From Draconibacterium sp. (GTDB lineage: Bacteria > Bacteroidota > Bacteroidia > Bacteroidales > Prolixibacteraceae), in NCBI GenBank assembly GCA_027011835.1, contig JALUZN010000525.1:1-15923 (forward strand): a stretch of 15,923 nucleotides of DNA. The letters run 5' to 3'. The notes beneath the pieces are model-generated. The model was given only the letters and a program-made list of their open reading frames with translations. It was not told where the DNA came from and ran no database searches. Each line of letters opens with the position of its first letter. The first letter of the stretch is position 1. The position numbers were made by a program, and so were the translations under genes. Positions 7,655 to 14,647 of the stretch are shown piece by piece.

Positions 7655-8940
7655 AGATACTTTAAAACTTTTTCAAGTTGAATTCCACGGGAACCTTTTA
7701 ATAAAAGGTTCCCGTTTTTTATTTTATTCTTTTCGAAATAACTTATTAACCCGGCAACATCTGTAAAACGTTTGAATCGATACGATTTCCCAGCATTATA
7801 GAATTCGTTTCCAACCAGAAATGCCTCTTCGATTTTTAAACTGCTAATCAGCTCCAGAATAAGTGTGTGCTCTCTTTCCGAATAGTGCCCCAGTTCTAAC
7901 ATATCGCCCAGAATGAGATAATTATTACCTCGATTATTGGCAACAAAACTGGTAATTGATGCTTGCATACTTGTTGGATTGGCATTATAGGCATCCATTA
8001 TTATTCGCAACCCACCTTTTTCTATTAACTGCGACCGATTGTTTTGTGGCATATAATTTTTTATGGCTTGTTCTATTTTTAGTGGGTCGACTTTAAAATA
8101 ACTTCCGATGCAGGCAGCCGCCAAAACATTTTCGAAATTATAATCGCCAATTAAATTACTTTTTAAATACAGTACCTCTTTTTCAAAATTTACTTTTAAA
8201 CTTACAAATGGCGGCGTTTGTACGGGTTCGCCTATAAAATCAGCCGAAGCAGTACCAAATGTACATGTATTGTTGTATTCCGAAAACCGCTTTAGAATTT
8301 CATTGTCGGCATTATAGAAAAACATTCCATTTTTTTCTTTTATAAAATCGAACAACTCGCTTTTTGTTTTTATCACATTTTCGAACGAGCCAAACCCCTC
8401 GAGGTGTGCTTTTCCTATGTTTGTAATAATTCCAAAATCGGGTTCTGCAATTTTACAAAGAGCTTCAATCTCGCCGGGATGGTTAGCCCCCATTTCAACC
8501 ACTCCAAACTGCGTATCACTATTCATTTTTAAAAGTGTTAGCGGCACGCCAATGTGGTTATTAAAATTCCCCTGAGTAAAACTTACATTGTATTTTTGCT
8601 TTAAAACTGTTGCCACCAACTCTTTGGTTGTTGTTTTCCCGTTTGTTCCGGTAATGGCAAGAATTGGAATTCCCAAAGTCCTTCGGTGCAAATTAGCCAG
8701 GTCGGTTAATGTTTCTAACACATTGTTAACCAACACTATTTTTTCTGATGTTGCGTATTCTTCCTCATCAACAATGGCCCAGGCAGCTCCATTTTTTAAC
8801 GAAGCGGCAGCAAACTTGTTTCCATTAAAATTATCACCTTTCAGGGCAAAAAAGATACTCCCTTTTTCAATTTTCCTACTGTCGGTTGCTATTAACGGAT
8901 GTTTTTGAAATATGCGATAAATTTTCTCAGTTGTTGTCAT
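7651..8940 (-). CDS. murF: UDP-N-acetylmuramoyl-tripeptide--D-alanyl-D-alanine ligase (MurF)
   Basis: Cytoplasmic peptidoglycan-precursor enzyme of 429 residues: it joins D-Ala-D-Ala to UDP-MurNAc-tripeptide with ATP. The three Mur-ligase domains are in order: N-terminal UDP-substrate domain with DSR (20-22) and GSIFFALKGDNFNGNKFA (27-44); central ATPase with P-loop ITGTNGKTTTKE (96-107), NNHIGVPLTLL (127-137), EMGANHPGEI (149-158), NIGKAHLEGFGS (174-185) and NFENVLAA (268-275); C-terminal domain with NRSQ (301-304), DAYNANPTSM (316-325), LGDMLELG (344-351) and LLLKGSRG (412-419). It is stand-alone, not the MurF-alanine racemase fusion also common in Bacteroidota. It lies downstream of gldJ on the same strand but behind a strong hairpin. 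The codons for residues 410-418 double as the thioredoxin terminator. Confidence 0.96.
   Translation of the reverse strand: MTTTEKIYRIFQKHPLIATDSRKIEKGSIFFALKGDNFNGNKFAAASLKNGAAWAIVDEEEYATSEKIVLVNNVLETLTDLANLHRRTLGIPILAITGTNGKTTTKELVATVLKQKYNVSFTQGNFNNHIGVPLTLLKMNSDTQFGVVEMGANHPGEIEALCKIAEPDFGIITNIGKAHLEGFGSFENVIKTKSELFDFIKEKNGMFFYNADNEILKRFSEYNNTCTFGTASADFIGEPVQTPPFVSLKVNFEKEVLYLKSNLIGDYNFENVLAAACIGSYFKVDPLKIEQAIKNYMPQNNRSQLIEKGGLRIIMDAYNANPTSMQASITSFVANNRGNNYLILGDMLELGHYSEREHTLILELISSLKIEEAFLVGNEFYNAGKSYRFKRFTDVAGLISYFEKNKIKNGNLLLKGSRGIQLEKVLKYL
7689..7726 (+). terminator. Intrinsic terminator of the thioredoxin transcript, inside murF
   Basis: Inverted repeat GGGAACCTTTTA (7689-7700) and TAAAAGGTTCCC (7702-7713), 12 perfectly matched positions with one central base; in RNA the central A/U pairs would open into a loop. 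It is followed at once by G and a T-rich run (T6, A, T4). It starts 35 nt after the thioredoxin stop codon. The T tract follows on the plus strand only; on the minus strand the hairpin is followed by GTGGAATTC, so murF transcripts should not stop here. Confidence 0.8.
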
Positions 8941-8951
8941 CCCTCAAAAAT

Positions 8952-8985
8952 AAAAAAACCTTTCGTTGATTTACGAAAGGTTTTT
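8952..8985 (-). terminator. Hairpin/intrinsic terminator between gldJ and murF
   Basis: Stem AAAAACCTTTCGT (8954-8966) with ACGAAAGGTTTTT (8973-8985), 13 perfect pairs and a 6-nt loop. Read on the minus strand it ends in seven T's, a typical intrinsic terminator for the gldJ transcript, about 25 nt after the gldJ stop (9010). The plus-strand reading ends in only five T's then G, and no plus-strand gene needs it. Its far end is 12 nt from the murF start codon, so it would also lie in any murF leader made by read-through. Confidence 0.75.
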
Positions 8986-9009
8986 GAAATATGTAAGTAA
9001 ATTATTCTC

Positions 9010-10470
9010 TTAAAATCCCTCCGGACTTCCCACACGTGTCATTGCGCAACGGAATCCGAGGTCGTCTTGAGCTTTTGTCTCTTCCAAATACCGTCTTGTT
9101 CCGGGCACAAGCCAATATGCACGATCTTTCCACGAACCGCCTTTGTAAACTCTAACCTCGTCGGTTATTAACGAAGAGAAAGCTCCCGGGCGATTATCCT
9201 GAATGTACATACCATCGGTTTTTCTGTCTTTTGCAGCATTCCAGTTTCCCGACTCAACCACTTGCGAATTTGGGTCTCCATCAAGAAAGTTTCTATAGTC
9301 GGCAACAGTATCTTTAACAACTTGTCCGTATTTGTCTACAATCCATTTCCCGTTTTTATCGCGTTTCCTTTCGGTAATTACATTTCCACGGAATGGGTTA
9401 AACTCATTTTCATCGTTAAACGACAGGGGGCGATACACATCGGCTACCCACTCGTTTACGTTTCCTGCCATACAATACAAGCCAAAGTCGTTTGGTTCGT
9501 ACGAGAAAACAGGTGCGGTAATGTCGGCATTATCGTTTAAAGCACCTGCCATTCCCATCATATCACCACGTCCACGAACAAAGTTTGCTCGCATTCGTCC
9601 TTTATTTTTTTTCGAATCTTCGCGAAGGTAAGCTCCGTTCCAAGGATATATTTTACGGTCGGTAAGCAGCTCTCCATCAGTATTACCAATTAAACCGTAT
9701 GCAGCATATTCCCATTCGGCCTCAGTGGGCAAACGGTATTTCGGAAGTGTTATTCCATCTTCGGCACGAACTCTTCGTGTACTTCCGTCGGGGTTTGTTT
9801 GCGGGTTATCTCCCTCAGCTCCCTGATAAATTCCATTAATATACGTATCGGTAGTAAATACATTTTTCCCTGCCTGAGTATTATCGTGTTTTAAAATTCC
9901 GCGGTCGACTAAAATTTGTTCGTTTACTCTGTCGGTACGCCACGCACAATATGCCTGAGCTTGTATCCACGAGACACCAACTACAGGATAATCGGAATAA
10001 GCAGGATGACGGAAATAGTCGTCGACATAAGGTTCGTTATAGGCCAGTTCCTGTCTCCATAACGACGTGTCGGGAAGAACAGAAACTAATTTGGCTCTGT
10101 CGCCGGGGTAAACGCGCGATGTCCAATGAGTAAATTCGCGATAGTCCTGATTCGAGACTTCTGTTTCGTCCATATAAAAAGAGGCTACGGTAACTCTTCT
10201 CGGGAAGTTATCCCAACGGTACATTACATCTTCTTCAACACGCCCCATTGTAAATGTACCTCCCTGAATAAAAACCAATCCGGGACCGGCTTCCTGCTCG
10301 TATCCCGAAACATTTGGAATATTTCCCGTCGCTTCATCGTTATATTTCCATCCCGTTGTGCGCGAAGTACTCCCTTTTTTACCCTTACCATTTTTATTAA
10401 ACATACCGCAACTCGATACCGCTACGGCTAATAAAACAATAAATAAAGTTTTTAACTTCATCAATTTCAT
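9010..10470 (-). CDS. gldJ: GldJ-type lipoprotein of the type IX secretion/gliding apparatus
   Basis: Lipoprotein of 486 residues. The signal sequence ends in lipobox VSSC (18-21) followed by G; a second in-frame Met (10461) gives an equally good start. Residues about 64-478 form a SUMF1 (formylglycine-generating-enzyme-like) domain: FIQGGTFTMG (67-76), FYMDETEVSNQDYREF (98-113), YPVVGVSWIQAQAYCAWR (161-178), YRLPTEAEWEYAAYG (245-259), GLYCMAGNVNEWVADVY (330-346), VYKGGSWKDRAYW (441-453) and LGFRCAMTRV (471-480). The cysteine pair needed for formylglycine formation, expected after GGSW, is absent, so a structural role is likely. In Flavobacterium johnsoniae GldJ stabilises GldK and is needed for T9SS and gliding; that protein is longer (about 560 residues). 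GldK/PorK is a paralogue with the same domain, but location beside porU and porV favours GldJ, as in F. johnsoniae. Confidence 0.88.
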   Translation of the reverse strand: MKLMKLKTLFIVLLAVAVSSCGMFNKNGKGKKGSTSRTTGWKYNDEATGNIPNVSGYEQEAGPGLVFIQGGTFTMGRVEEDVMYRWDNFPRRVTVASFYMDETEVSNQDYREFTHWTSRVYPGDRAKLVSVLPDTSLWRQELAYNEPYVDDYFRHPAYSDYPVVGVSWIQAQAYCAWRTDRVNEQILVDRGILKHDNTQAGKNVFTTDTYINGIYQGAEGDNPQTNPDGSTRRVRAEDGITLPKYRLPTEAEWEYAAYGLIGNTDGELLTDRKIYPWNGAYLREDSKKNKGRMRANFVRGRGDMMGMAGALNDNADITAPVFSYEPNDFGLYCMAGNVNEWVADVYRPLSFNDENEFNPFRGNVITERKRDKNGKWIVDKYGQVVKDTVADYRNFLDGDPNSQVVESGNWNAAKDRKTDGMYIQDNRPGAFSSLITDEVRVYKGGSWKDRAYWLVPGTRRYLEETKAQDDLGFRCAMTRVGSPEGF

Positions 10471-10585
10471 ATAATTATAAATTTATATTATCAAAAACTG
10501 TTATAAATCCCGTAAACAAACATATTTCTGTTCTACAATAAATTTGTTTGCACATAATTTAAGTTGTCGCTTTTTTCAATCGACA

Positions 10586-10593
10586 CAAATATA
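10586..10593 (-). promoter_or_regulatory. Possible -7 box for gldJ
   Basis: Plus-strand CAAATATA reads TATATTTG on the minus strand, a full TAnnTTTG match. No TTTG or TTG lies at the expected -33 distance. The leader would be about 110 nt. It shares the 296-nt gldJ-porU intergenic region with the opposing porU promoter, whose -33 box is about 43 bp away. Confidence 0.35.
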
Positions 10594-10635
10594 ACTAATT
10601 TGTTCAATTCTTATTGTTTTGGCTTTTTAATATTT

Positions 10636-10679
10636 TTTGAAGTTTTTAGAACTATGTTCATATCTTTGTCGGCCCGACA
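10636..10679 (+). promoter_or_regulatory. Predicted porU promoter with a dyad at the start site
   Basis: TTTG (10636-10639), a 21-nt spacer and TATCTTTG (10661-10668) match the Bacteroidota promoter pattern in full. The dyad TGTCGG-C-CCGACA (10667-10679) overlaps the end of the -7 box and covers the expected transcript start near 10673. It is strikingly GC-rich for this intergenic region. It may be an operator or a short 5' RNA hairpin. The porU leader would be about 94 nt. Confidence 0.6.
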
Positions 10680-10687
10680 GGAAATAT

Positions 10688-10730
10688 AAACATTGCAATT
10701 AATAGGCAGCATTTTGCAATATAAATGTTT
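10688..10730 (+). repeat. Overlapping inverted repeats in the porU leader
   Basis: AAACATT (10688-10694) is complementary to AATGTTT (10724-10730), and ATTGCAA (10692-10698) is complementary to TTGCAAT (10714-10720). The two left arms share ATT, so the pairings partly compete. Both lie within the predicted 5' leader of porU. All arms are 7 nt and AT-rich; a regulatory role is only a possibility. Confidence 0.35.
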
Positions 10731-10766
10731 CAGGGTCGTTTAATTGATATATTTTTGAGATAACAT

Positions 10767-13700
10767 ATGAAAAGATTTTTATTTCTTTTTTCCATTATAA
10801 TTGTTGGATTTACAGCAAACGATATGCAGAAAGAGCATATTGTATTAAACTGGGATAGTGTAGAATCTTCGCAAATAGCAAAGGAGAGAGGAGTTCCATA
10901 CTGTTTCGACGGGGCTGTGTTTGCTGCTTTCGACGAGACCTTGCCGCTCTATTCGCGTATTTATAATCTTCAAAATAAAAATCAGGATTTTAAAATTATT
11001 ATTGAAGCTCCGGTTTTTAAAGAGGTAGAAATTCCAAAGAATTATTCGCTCTCCAATAAAATTACAGAGAAGATTGAAGTTAAAAGTTATAAACTGCAAT
11101 CGGGTGATAAATTTAAGTTACAGGTTAAAATTATTCCTTTTAAAAAAGTAGGCGAAAAGCTGTTTCTGCTCGAGAGTTTTAATTTGAAGAAAATTGTTGC
11201 TACCGAAAAAAGTGCAAAAACCAATGCTGCCATCGTTTGGAAGTCGGAGTCGGCTTTAAAATCGGGGAAGTGGGTAAAAATTAGTATTCAGGAAACAGGA
11301 ATGTATAAAATTCCATATTCGAAATTAACGGAATGGGGATTTTCGAACCCGGCGAAAGTTAATGTTTTTGGCAGCGGGGCCACCCTCCTTTCCGAAGACC
11401 CCGGCGAGATTAATTACGACGACATTGTTCAGAATGCAATTTGGCATGGGAAAAACGGTGGCGAAGATTGTCTCTTTTTTTATGCTGCCGGGCCAATAAA
11501 GTGGCAACTAAACAATTCAACAGGCGCTTTCGAACACCAACGAAACGAGTACACAAACAAAGGATTTTACTTTTTATCGGAAGAAGTTGGCAACGAGAAA
11601 AACCCCGTTTTGTTACCCGAAGTGGAAGAACCTGCCACACACGAAACAACAACTTCTGATGCCTACGAAATACACGAAAGTGAACTGGAAAATATTTTAC
11701 CTCACGGTTCGGGGAAAAACTGGTATGGCGAACGTTATAAAAACGGCACAAATAAAAATATCAACTTCGACTTAAAAAACATCGATACTTCGGCAAAGAT
11801 TAAAGTGCGTGTAAGTGCGGTTGCACGGTCGGCACAAGCATCGGAAATGCCGGTGCTTATCAACCACCTCAACGTTGGAACACTAAACTTTAACCGGGTA
11901 AATACCGGAAGCCAGACTTCGACATTTGCAAACAACCAAAAAAAACTATTTAATACTGAAGTTCAAGAAGATAAAGTTGTAGTAACAACAAAATATTATA
12001 GTAACGATGGCGGGTCGGTTGACGAAAATGCTATTGCCTGGCTCGATTTTATTGAAGTTAATTATCGCAAAAAACTGACAGTTGAGAATAAACCACTCTC
12101 CTTTTGCGATATAAATTCGGTTGGAGAAAACAATATTGTTGAATTCACAATTCAGAACAGCTCTTCATCGACCAAAGTTTTCGATGTTACCGACATTAAT
12201 AACATGAAAGAAGTTCCGATAAAATTAGAGGGAAATGTGGCGAAAATAAAACAACCGGCCTCTACACTTCATCGATATGTTTTAACCGACAGCAACGAAA
12301 CTTTTCCGGAGCCCGAATTGGTTGGTGAAGTAAAAAACCAAAATCTGCACAGTTTAGAAACTCCGGAACTTTTAATTGTTACACACCCGAATTTTGAGAG
12401 TGCGGCAAATGACCTGGCAGAATTTCACCGTTCGTTCGACAATATGAATGTTGAAGTTGTTGTAGCCGATAATGTGTACAACGAATTTAGTTCGGGAAGT
12501 AAAAATGCAACCGGAATTCGTAATTTCATAAAAATGTTTTACGACCGAAACGACGGATTAAAATATGTGTTGCTGCTTGGCGACGGAAGTTACGATAACA
12601 GAAGCATTAAACCCATTACAAAAAGTTTTATTCCCACCTATCAATCAGAAAATTCGCTTAGTCCGGTTGGCTCGTTTGTTACCGACGACTTTTTTGTTCT
12701 TCTCGACCCCGGCGAAAGTGTGTACGATGGTGCTGTTGATTTGGGAATAGGACGAATACCGGCAACATCGCCATTTACAGCCCAACTGGTTGTTGATAAA
12801 GTAAAGCGGTACTACTCGACAGATGCAATGGGAAGCTGGCGAAATACGATCTGTTTTATTGGCGACGACCAAAACGAGGGGCAAACCATGCATATGCTCG
12901 ATTCCGAAGAACTGGCAGACCATATTAACGATGAATATCCCGAATTTATTACCGATAAAATTTATCTCGATGCATACCAGCAAGAGACAACTCCTGCCGG
13001 CGAGCGCTACCCCGACGTAACCGCTGCAATTAACAAACGTGTAAAAGATGGCGTTTTGGTGCTAAATTATGTGGGGCATGCCAACGAGCGTTTTCTCGCC
13101 GATGAACACGTGTTAGACATAAGTAATATTAACTCGTGGTCGAATAAGAATTACCTCCCTGTTTTTGTTACGGCAACATGCGAATTCAGCCGTTTCGATG
13201 CCGATGTAGCTTCTGCCGGAGAATACATTTTATTTAATCCGAACGGTGGCGGAATCGGACTCTTCTCGACAACAAGAGTGGTATTTTCCTACTCTAACTT
13301 TTTGCTCAGTAAAAGTTTCTACAACTTTGCTTTCGAACGAGACGAAAACGGCGACCATTACCGGATGGGAGACATTATGCGACTGGCAAAAATTAACACT
13401 ATAAACACCACTAATAAAAGAAATTTTTCGTTGTTAACCGACCCGGCACTTAAACTATCATATCCGAAATACAAGGTAAAAACAACTCAAATTAATGGCC
13501 ACGATATCAACAACAATCAAGACACAATTCGGGCACTACAAAAGGTAACCATTACCGGATTTATTGCCGACAATTCGGGCAGTAAACTAACAAGTTTCTC
13601 GGGCGAAATAGTACCTGTTGTTTACGACAAGGCAATTATTATGAATACACTGGGAAACGGAGGTTACGACCCAATTCAGTTTAAAGTTCAGGAAAATATA

Positions 13701-14537
13701 ATTTATAAAGGACTGGCAAGCGTTAAAAATGGCGAATTCACTTTTAGTTTTGTTGCGCCTAAAGATATTTCGTATAACCTTGGCAAAGGAAAAATTATAT
13801 ATTATGCTAAAAATGGAGATGTAGATGCACACGGAGCATTTACCGACTTTACAATTGGCAGCTCTTCCAATGATTTTGAGCCCGACAATAAAGGGCCGGA
13901 GATAGAACTTTTTATGGATTCAAAAAATTTTGTATCGGGAGGAGAAACCGGAATATCGCCAACATTATTGGCTTTTATTTCCGATAAAAATGGGATTAAT
14001 ACAGTTGGGAACGGTATTGGCCACGACATTACCGCAGTACTCGACGACGACTATTCGAATGTGATTGTACTCAATAATTTTTTCCAGTCCGATTTAGATG
14101 ACTTTACAAGCGGAAGCATCAACTTCCCTTTTCAAAATTTAAAGCCGGGGAAACATAAACTTGTACTAAAAGCATGGGATGTGGCAAATAACTCGAGCGA
14201 AACAGAGATAGAATTTACCGTGTCGGGAGATTTTTATATTGAAGAGACAACCAACTATCCGAACCCCATGCAGAGTTATACTTACTTTACTTTTAAACAC
14301 AATCAGTCGGGAGCGACATTAAAAACCACGATTGAGATTTTCGACTTGTCGGGGCGCCGAATTGACTATATGGCACAAAACGTTGGGTCAAGCGGCACCG
14401 AAAGCAATCCCATTCGCTGGGACATTCACGAATCTCAGCTACTGCTTCGAAACGGAATTTATATTTATAAAATTACAGCACAAAACAGCGATGGTGTTAT
14501 TGCAGCCAAATCGGGTAAAATAATGATTGCTCAATAA
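10767..14537 (+). CDS. porU: Type IX secretion system sortase PorU
   Basis: Surface cysteine protease of 1256 residues, slightly longer than Porphyromonas gingivalis PorU (about 1158). It cleaves the C-terminal sorting domain (CTD) of T9SS cargo and joins the cargo to a lipopolysaccharide-linked anchor. A signal peptide (MKRFLFLFSIIIVGFTA) is followed by beta-rich N-terminal modules (about 20-520), then a gingipain-type peptidase C25 domain (about 534-895): ELLIVTHPNF (534-543), YVLLLGDGSYDNR (600-612), SFVTDDFF (636-643), DLGIGRIPA (658-666), LNYVGHANE (766-774, catalytic His771) and VTATCEFSRFD (801-811, catalytic Cys805). Ig-like modules follow, and a type-A CTD closes the protein (about 1157-1256: YPNP at 1164-1167, IEIFDLSGRRI, GIYIYKI). 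It has its own promoter; porV follows after 110 nt. The start is the only ATG that fits the signal peptide. Confidence 0.96.
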   Translation: MKRFLFLFSIIIVGFTANDMQKEHIVLNWDSVESSQIAKERGVPYCFDGAVFAAFDETLPLYSRIYNLQNKNQDFKIIIEAPVFKEVEIPKNYSLSNKITEKIEVKSYKLQSGDKFKLQVKIIPFKKVGEKLFLLESFNLKKIVATEKSAKTNAAIVWKSESALKSGKWVKISIQETGMYKIPYSKLTEWGFSNPAKVNVFGSGATLLSEDPGEINYDDIVQNAIWHGKNGGEDCLFFYAAGPIKWQLNNSTGAFEHQRNEYTNKGFYFLSEEVGNEKNPVLLPEVEEPATHETTTSDAYEIHESELENILPHGSGKNWYGERYKNGTNKNINFDLKNIDTSAKIKVRVSAVARSAQASEMPVLINHLNVGTLNFNRVNTGSQTSTFANNQKKLFNTEVQEDKVVVTTKYYSNDGGSVDENAIAWLDFIEVNYRKKLTVENKPLSFCDINSVGENNIVEFTIQNSSSSTKVFDVTDINNMKEVPIKLEGNVAKIKQPASTLHRYVLTDSNETFPEPELVGEVKNQNLHSLETPELLIVTHPNFESAANDLAEFHRSFDNMNVEVVVADNVYNEFSSGSKNATGIRNFIKMFYDRNDGLKYVLLLGDGSYDNRSIKPITKSFIPTYQSENSLSPVGSFVTDDFFVLLDPGESVYDGAVDLGIGRIPATSPFTAQLVVDKVKRYYSTDAMGSWRNTICFIGDDQNEGQTMHMLDSEELADHINDEYPEFITDKIYLDAYQQETTPAGERYPDVTAAINKRVKDGVLVLNYVGHANERFLADEHVLDISNINSWSNKNYLPVFVTATCEFSRFDADVASAGEYILFNPNGGGIGLFSTTRVVFSYSNFLLSKSFYNFAFERDENGDHYRMGDIMRLAKINTINTTNKRNFSLLTDPALKLSYPKYKVKTTQINGHDINNNQDTIRALQKVTITGFIADNSGSKLTSFSGEIVPVVYDKAIIMNTLGNGGYDPIQFKVQENIIYKGLASVKNGEFTFSFVAPKDISYNLGKGKIIYYAKNGDVDAHGAFTDFTIGSSSNDFEPDNKGPEIELFMDSKNFVSGGETGISPTLLAFISDKNGINTVGNGIGHDITAVLDDDYSNVIVLNNFFQSDLDDFTSGSINFPFQNLKPGKHKLVLKAWDVANNSSETEIEFTVSGDFYIEETTNYPNPMQSYTYFTFKHNQSGATLKTTIEIFDLSGRRIDYMAQNVGSSGTESNPIRWDIHESQLLLRNGIYIYKITAQNSDGVIAAKSGKIMIAQ

Positions 14538-14596
14538 AAATTGTGAAGTAATATAATTTTTATAAAAATGTTCCGTTCTCTTTTTTAGTTTATCTA

Positions 14597-14625
14597 TTGC
14601 AGCAAAGACAATTATTATATCTTTG
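14597..14625 (+). promoter_or_regulatory. Predicted porV promoter
   Basis: TTG (14597-14599), an 18-nt spacer and TATCTTTG (14618-14625), the same -7 octamer as at porU. The transcript would start near 14630, about 18 nt before the porV ATG. The gap after porU has only a weak AT-only stem (AAAAATT 14536-14542 with AATTTTT 14555-14561), so porV may also receive read-through from porU. Confidence 0.5.
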
Positions 14626-14647
14626 CACGCTCAATTTAAAGACAATT

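Noticed and set aside
8588..8908. Open frame of 106 codons on the plus strand, antisense to murF
   Set aside because: It lies wholly within a well-supported murF reading frame, has no start context or promoter, and resembles no known family.
8945..8952. TATTTTTG on the minus strand just before murF, a match to TAnnTTTG
   Set aside because: It would place the transcript start at or inside the murF start codon and overlaps the T tract of the terminator, so the match is more simply explained by the T run.
9010..10470. Reading the SUMF1 protein as an active formylglycine-generating or sulfatase-modifying enzyme
   Set aside because: It is a lipoprotein, lacks the catalytic cysteine pair after GGSW, and sits next to porU and porV. 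GldJ fits better.
12645..12983. Open frame of 112 codons antisense to porU
   Set aside because: It is a shadow of the conserved peptidase domain. The composition is implausible (Cys-rich, mixed) and no independent signals are visible.
14536..14561. AAAAATT/AATTTTT stem after porU as a terminator
   Set aside because: Seven A/T pairs with a 12-nt loop are too weak to call. Noted only in the porV promoter entry.
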